64,000 nucleotides of DNA from Alphaproteobacteria bacterium (GTDB taxonomy: Bacteria; Pseudomonadota; Alphaproteobacteria; Reyranellales; Reyranellaceae): the NCBI GenBank assembly GCA_019635875.1, contig JAHBYP010000004.1:565701-629700 (forward strand), written 5' to 3'. The number at the start of each line of letters is the position of its first letter. The first letter of the stretch is position 1. A program made the translations under genes and the position numbers. Below are positions 62,336-64,000 of the stretch, piece by piece. Under the pieces are notes generated by a model. The model searched no databases. It was not told the DNA's origin and saw only the letters and a program-made list of their open reading frames with translations.

Positions 62336-62722
62336 ATGGCGACAGTGACTCTCGACAGCGACAGCGGCTTCGTGCAGCACCTTCACGCGCGCTCGCACGC
62401 GTTCGGCGCCGACGAGCCGCGCGACAACGGCGGCACGGATACCGGCCCCAACCCCTACGAGCTGCTGCTGGGCGCGCTGATCGCCTGCACATCGCTGACC
62501 GCGCGCATGTACGCCGACCGCAAGGGCTGGGACCTCGGCCGCATCGAGGTGAGGGGTCATTTCGGCCGCGACGCCGATGGCAGCGAGCGCATCGAGCGCC
62601 ATATCAGGTTCGGCGCGACGCTGTCGGCCGAGCAGGCCGCCCGCGTGGCCGAGATCATGGAGAAGACGCCGGTGACCAAGACGCTCAGGCGCAGCATGCC
62701 GATCGCGACGACCTATGGCTGA
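62336..62722 (+). CDS. OsmC family protein with a single cysteine
   Basis: OsmC/Ohr-fold protein of 128 residues. GPNPYELLLGALIACTSLTARMYADRKGW contains the first redox Cys (C51) in its normal context. The second conserved Cys, expected in a C-P-V-x-K-T-L motif, is replaced by Thr: the sequence is EKTPVTKTL with T111. Peroxide reduction in the family needs both Cys, so this protein is probably not a normal hydroperoxide reductase; it could be a one-Cys variant or a ligand-binding relative. Its stop overlaps the start of the patatin gene by 8 bases. Confidence 0.85.
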   Translation: MATVTLDSDSGFVQHLHARSHAFGADEPRDNGGTDTGPNPYELLLGALIACTSLTARMYADRKGWDLGRIEVRGHFGRDADGSERIERHIRFGATLSAEQAARVAEIMEKTPVTKTLRRSMPIATTYG

Positions 62723-63740
62723 GACGAAACGCATCAACCTGGCGCTACAGGGCGGCGGCTCGCATGGCGCTTTCACCTGGGGCGTGCTCGACCGGCTGCT
62801 GGAGGACGGCAGGCTGGAATTCGAGGGCATCAGCGGCACCAGCGCCGGCGCGATGAACGCCGCGGTGCTGGCGCAGGGCCTGCACGAGGGTGGCCGCGAG
62901 CACGCGCGCCAGGCACTGGCCGATTTCTGGGGGGAGATCGGCACCTACGCCCCCTTCTCCCTGGTGCGCACCTCGCCGCTCGACCGACTGGCCGGCAACT
63001 GGAACCTCGACCGCTCGCCCGGCGCCGCCATCGTCGAGATGGCCGAGCGCCTGGCGCCGCCGGCGATCCGCAATCCGCTGCGTCTGAACGCGCTCGCCAC
63101 CGTGCTGCGCAATCGGCTGCACCTCGACTCGGTGCAGGCCTGCACACAGGTCAGGCTCTTCGTCACGGCGACCAATGTCGAGACCGGTGATGCGCGCATC
63201 TTCCGCAACGCCGAGATCACGCACGATGCGCTGCTCGCCTCGGCCTGCCTGCCCAGCCTGTTCGAGGCCGTGATCATCGATGGCCAGCCCTACTGGGATG
63301 GCGGCTATACCGGCAATCCGGCGATCTGGCCCTTCATCTACGAGTGCGAGAGTCGCGATGTCGTCCTGGTGCAGATCAATCCGCTGATCCGCACCGGCGT
63401 GCCGCAGACCATCGTCGAGATCGACAATCGGCTGAACGAGATCACCTTCAACGGCGCGCTGATCGGCGAGATGCGCGCCATCGCCTTCGCCCAGAAGCTG
63501 ATCGAGGACGACGGGGCCAGCGGCCCGGCCATCGACCGGCTCAAGCGCATGCTGGTGCACATCGTCGCCGACGAAGCCGCCATGCTGCCGCTGGGCGCGG
63601 TCAGCAAGTTCAACGTCGAGCCGCAGTTCCTGCGCCACCTGCGCGAAGTCGGCCGCAAGGCAGCCGAGCGCTGGCTGGCCGCCACCTTCGACGATCTCGG
63701 CACGAAATCCAGCGTCGACATCCGCGCCGCGTTCCTCTGA
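62715..63740 (+). CDS. Patatin-like phospholipase family protein
   Basis: Serine acyl hydrolase of 341 residues. The oxyanion motif is QGGGSHGAFTWG at about residues 12-23, the nucleophile elbow GISGTSAG has S43, and the catalytic dyad Asp is D195 in YWDGGYTGN. It should cleave acyl esters, such as phospholipids, and lacks a signal peptide, so it acts in the cytosol or at the inner face of the membrane, or is exported by another route. It is translationally coupled to the OsmC-like gene and followed by a family A repeat. Confidence 0.92.
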   Translation: MAETKRINLALQGGGSHGAFTWGVLDRLLEDGRLEFEGISGTSAGAMNAAVLAQGLHEGGREHARQALADFWGEIGTYAPFSLVRTSPLDRLAGNWNLDRSPGAAIVEMAERLAPPAIRNPLRLNALATVLRNRLHLDSVQACTQVRLFVTATNVETGDARIFRNAEITHDALLASACLPSLFEAVIIDGQPYWDGGYTGNPAIWPFIYECESRDVVLVQINPLIRTGVPQTIVEIDNRLNEITFNGALIGEMRAIAFAQKLIEDDGASGPAIDRLKRMLVHIVADEAAMLPLGAVSKFNVEPQFLRHLREVGRKAAERWLAATFDDLGTKSSVDIRAAFL

Positions 63741-63750
63741 CCCCGCATTC

Positions 63751-63870
63751 CCTTCCCCCGGAGGGGGAAGGTGGCGCGCAGCGCCGGATGGGGGATGCCG
63801 CAACGCATCCGGTGCCCGTCTTCGACATCCCCCTTCCGCCCTTCGGGCACCTTCCCCCTCCGGGGGAAGG
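63751..63870. repeat. Palindromic repeat, family A, copy 3
   Basis: CCTTCCCCCGGAGGGGGAAG at the left end and CCTTCCCCCTCCGGGGGAAG at the right, with the shared CGCCCTTCGGGCACC module and GGATGGGGGATG on the left. It is 11 bases after the patatin stop. The 130 bases that follow to the window end hold no gene; GCTGTCGTGCCGAGCACGGC at about 63880 resembles a decayed family B arm. Confidence 0.88.
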
Positions 63871-64000
63871 TAAGGGATGCTGTCGTGCCGAGCACGGCTA
63901 GGAATCCAAATAATCCCTGTCCCACTTGCACCAAAGGGGCGTCGGCGACACGCGTAGGGGTTAAAATTGCTCCCGGCGGCGAGAGGCGTAGCTTCGCCGC

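Overview
The window looks like chromosomal DNA from a GC-rich alphaproteobacterium. Support comes from the uniformly high GC at third codon positions, the pairing erpA-xth, the order fabD-fabG close to rpsF-rpsR-rplI, a cysteine-free L33, ExoD and SapC family proteins, and the many acyl-CoA, CoA-transferase and amidohydrolase genes. The intergenic gaps carry several families of palindromic repeats of the kind seen in large, soil-type alphaproteobacterial genomes. A Reyranella-like or related Rhodospirillales/Hyphomicrobiales organism is my guess, not a demonstrated assignment. I see no phage, plasmid, transposase, CRISPR array, rRNA or tRNA gene.

Layout. 1-2160: end of a ThiX-type permease, a membrane protein on the other strand, and a ThiY-type binding protein. 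2296-7802: an SDR plus two paralogous quinone oxidoreductases (one operon, interrupted by a 119-bp nested hairpin), an ExoD protein, an acyl-CoA dehydrogenase and an acetyltransferase. 8082-11239: a CHASE2 adenylate/guanylate cyclase translationally coupled to a DUF4392 (D-glutamate cyclase-like) gene. 11322-16927: EamA exporter, SapC, erpA, xth, a Rieske oxygenase divergent from a nitronate monooxygenase. 16957-20032: argC and ilvD, separated by what looks like an arginine attenuator (a leader ORF with five consecutive Arg codons followed by an intrinsic terminator). 20278-22964: a TetR gene divergent from an operon of a 2-hydroxychromene-2-carboxylate isomerase-like protein and two SDRs that lack the catalytic Tyr. 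23214-29586: methyltransferase, EamA transporter, CaiB/BaiF CoA-transferase, beta-carbonic anhydrase, tartrate dehydrogenase-like enzyme, and a secreted protein preceded by a broken tandem copy of itself.

29587-32615: a three-PAS histidine kinase with a coupled single-domain response regulator. 32858-40552: a catabolic-looking block of two D-aminoacylase-type amidohydrolases, an ABM monooxygenase, a kynurenine-formamidase-type cyclase, a small basic protein, an amidase and an EamA transporter. 40606-44800: NicO metal exporter, DUF1007 and thioesterase operon, divergent from parE. 45014-49628: DUF559 protein, CPA2 antiporter, nitroreductase, pyrD, GNAT. 49628-53537: fabG and fabD, a secreted protein, and the rpsF-rpsR-rplI operon with promoter, structured leader and terminator. 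53647-55984: PhzF, a 2OG-Fe(II) oxygenase family protein and TauE/SafE. 56063-61081: a TetR-adaptor-RND efflux operon with an operator at the TetR start codon. 61472-63740: rpmG, an ASCH-like protein, an OsmC protein lacking its second cysteine, and a patatin-like phospholipase.

The most interesting items are the putative arginine attenuator upstream of argC, the nested hairpin inside the oxidoreductase operon, the paired tyrosine-less SDRs with their isomerase and TetR, the cyclase/DUF4392 coupling, and the partial tandem gene duplication at 28.5-29.6 kb. None of this was tested by search or folding; all family calls rest on motif recognition.
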